This document shows positions 62,729-64,000 of a DNA stretch of 64,000 nt, in pieces. Origin of the DNA: an uncultured Granulosicoccus sp. (GTDB taxonomy: Bacteria; Pseudomonadota; Gammaproteobacteria; Granulosicoccales; Granulosicoccaceae); the NCBI GenBank assembly GCA_947492525.1, contig CANLNQ010000024.1, positions 1-64,000 on the forward strand. Direction: 5' to 3'. The translations under genes and the position numbers were made by a program. Position 1 is the stretch's first letter. Every line of letters begins with the position of its first letter. The notes beneath the pieces are model-generated. The model worked only from the letters and a program-made list of their open reading frames with translations. It was not told the DNA's origin and did no database searches.

Positions 62729-63412
62729 TCACTGATCTGCAGCCGTGATTTTCTGCAGGTGGCGGCGTCGCAATGACGCCGCCACTTCTCGTTTGGTCGT
62801 CTCGATATGCGTGCGCAAGGTCGCCACGGCATCCTCCACAGCCCCATCCCGGCACGATTGCAGAATCTGTCTGTGTTCCTTCATGGGCCGCTCGAGTCCG
62901 GTGACTTCGGTAACTCGTAGTCGAATCAGTGGGCCCACTCGCTGTTCGAAATCGCTGATCAGGGACAATAGCTGCCGATTGCCACAGGGTTCCAGAATAC
63001 AGGTGTGGAACCGCCGGTTGAGTTCGCTCCATCGCTTCTTGTCAGGCGAGGCCTGGTATTCATCCAGGATCGCCTGAGCCAGCTCGAAATCCGACTCGGC
63101 CATGTGCGGAATGGCCAGTTCCAACGCTCGGCATTCCAGGGCCACTCGAATATCCAGCATTTCCAGTAGATCATCGTCGCTGACCGATCGCACGATGGCA
63201 CCTCGGCGTGGCAGGAACTCCACCAGATTCTCCATTTCCAGGCGACGCAGCGCTTCTCGCACAGGTACCTTGCTGACACCATGCCGCTGGGCGATGTCAT
63301 CCTGCCGCAGTGCCTGACCACCTTCCAGTCGGCCTGCCAGAATTTCCTCGCGCAGTGCTCGATACACGTCGAAAAACGCAGCCGAGCGGTCCTCCTTGGG
63401 AACTCCAGACAT
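62729..63412 (-). CDS. GntR-family (FCD) transcriptional regulator
   Basis: The 227-residue regulator has a winged HTH at 10-75 (YRALREEILAGRLEGGQALR, then DDIAQRHGVSKVPVREALRR) and an all-helical FCD effector domain (about 85-215). FCD metal-binding residues include RRFHTCI and KEHRQIL. It likely binds a small carboxylate. It is divergent from a FAD oxidoreductase gene, with a 14-bp palindrome between, so it probably represses that gene. Confidence 0.92.
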   Translation of the reverse strand: MSGVPKEDRSAAFFDVYRALREEILAGRLEGGQALRQDDIAQRHGVSKVPVREALRRLEMENLVEFLPRRGAIVRSVSDDDLLEMLDIRVALECRALELAIPHMAESDFELAQAILDEYQASPDKKRWSELNRRFHTCILEPCGNRQLLSLISDFEQRVGPLIRLRVTEVTGLERPMKEHRQILQSCRDGAVEDAVATLRTHIETTKREVAASLRRRHLQKITAADQ

Positions 63413-63478
63413 TGATCAATCGCATCGTTGAAAGGTCTGTGATTATACACTTCTGCAATAAAGGATTATATTTATTGA

Positions 63479-63492
63479 AATCGTATACGATT
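63479..63492. promoter_or_regulatory. Candidate GntR operator
   Basis: AATCGTATACGATT is a perfect 14-bp palindrome in the 162-bp region between the divergent GntR and oxidoreductase genes. FCD-type GntR regulators often bind such GTATAC-centred sites. Confidence 0.7.
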
Positions 63493-63574
63493 ATGAGATG
63501 ATCCAGTCCTGGCTTCGGCGGCGCGCGGGAGCGCATGACCGCAGTGGCTTATCGATTCCCTGTTCAGAGCACGC

Positions 63575-64000
63575 ATGAAGAAAACGCATTACGAGGTGGC
63601 CGTCATCGGCTGCGGTTCCATCGGCTTGGCCAGTGCCTACTATCTGGCAAGAAACCATGGCCTGCAGGATCTGGCGCTGATCGACAGCGGTCAGCCGATG
63701 GCCTTCACCTCCGCCCAATCCGGCGAGAATTATCGCAATTGGTGGCCACACCCTTCCATGGTGGCGTTTACCAATCGTTCCATCGATCTGCTGGAAGAGA
63801 TTGCCCGGCAGACCGACAATCGCATCAACATGAACCGGCGTGGCTATGTGCTGGCAAGTCGCCGGGAGGATGTCGATCAGTTGGTGACGCAGTTGCACGA
63901 AGGTCTGGGTGACGCTGCCGCTGAGCTGCTGCGCTATCACGATGATGCCCGGGGCAGTCACTACGAACGACCCGTGCATGCCGATTGGCAAGGCGTGCGA
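63575..64000 (+). CDS. FAD-dependent oxidoreductase (DAO family), partial
   Basis: The open frame begins ATG 63575 (MKKTHYEVAVIGCGSIGLAS) and runs past the end of the window, so only 142 codons are seen. The N-terminus has the FAD-binding GxGxxG motif (GCGSIG, residues 12-17), and the following segment FTSAQSGENYRNWWPHPSM resembles D-amino-acid-oxidase or sarcosine-oxidase-like proteins. The substrate cannot be told; the divergent GntR regulator suggests an amine or carboxylate catabolism gene. Confidence 0.82.
   Translation, partial: MKKTHYEVAVIGCGSIGLASAYYLARNHGLQDLALIDSGQPMAFTSAQSGENYRNWWPHPSMVAFTNRSIDLLEEIARQTDNRINMNRRGYVLASRREDVDQLVTQLHEGLGDAAAELLRYHDDARGSHYERPVHADWQGVR

Noticed and set aside
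1-64000. CRISPR arrays, prophage, toxin-antitoxin pairs or defence islands
   Set aside because: No regularly spaced repeats, phage structural genes or recognisable defence proteins were found; the only repeats are the tandem IS, the 51-bp and Met-Gln-Pro coding repeats and IS fragments.

Overview
The window looks like the chromosome of an aerobic, Gram-negative gammaproteobacterium. The evidence is single-copy housekeeping genes with gammaproteobacterial arrangements: prfB with its programmed frameshift, recJ, lysS, relA, aroC, and a tesA gene divergent from ybbA-ybbP. There is also a branched-chain acyl-CoA catabolism cluster with a fused isobutyryl-CoA mutase. The genus is not provable from the sequence alone. 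No rRNA, tRNA, CRISPR array or prophage was seen.

Region 1 (1-15,982) is visibly AT-rich and is a surface-polysaccharide island broken up by insertion-sequence remains. It carries five family-4-like glycosyltransferases (800, 4879, 6354, 10213, 13724), a WcaF-like acetyltransferase (11409) and a GT2 glycosyltransferase (11956), all on the + strand. Between them lie at least seven IS3-family elements or fragments: one with intact coding capacity at 8228-9814, one with matched ends but a damaged frameshift site at 3436-4637, a 404-bp internally deleted derivative at 15243-15646, and several decayed pieces. No polymerase, flippase or priming transferase is recognisable here, so the locus probably continues to the left of the window.

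Region 2 (15,983-26,500) returns to GC-rich DNA. manC closes the island and could supply GDP-mannose to it. It is followed by a HAD hydrolase, a small membrane protein, a VWA-lipoprotein/ECF sigma/anti-sigma operon, a histidine kinase with a receiver-only response regulator, and an alanine/glycine symporter with a universal stress protein.

Region 3 (26,500-34,232) is a catabolic cluster for branched-chain acyl-CoAs: a LiuC-like hydratase, a DsbA-fold isomerase, an acyl-CoA dehydrogenase, a thiolase and a LiuR-like MerR regulator. Divergent from these, across a perfect 16-bp palindrome, is the fused B12-dependent mutase icmF.

Region 4 (34,300-44,000) holds a PAS-GGDEF-EAL protein, a secreted GH16 glucanase, two tandem copies of a zinc-ribbon transposase, a GFA protein, and a TVP38-domain/flavin disulfide oxidoreductase fusion.

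Region 5 (44,000-64,000) is largely housekeeping: an uncharacterised gene overlapping recJ, then prfB, lysS, an ABC permease and its probable ATPase separated by a diguanylate cyclase with a very histidine-rich periplasmic insert, a hydrolase-OsmC fusion, tesA, ybbA-ybbP, relA, aroC, a DUF3127 protein ending in an SSB-like tip, and a GntR regulator divergent from a FAD oxidoreductase that runs off the window.
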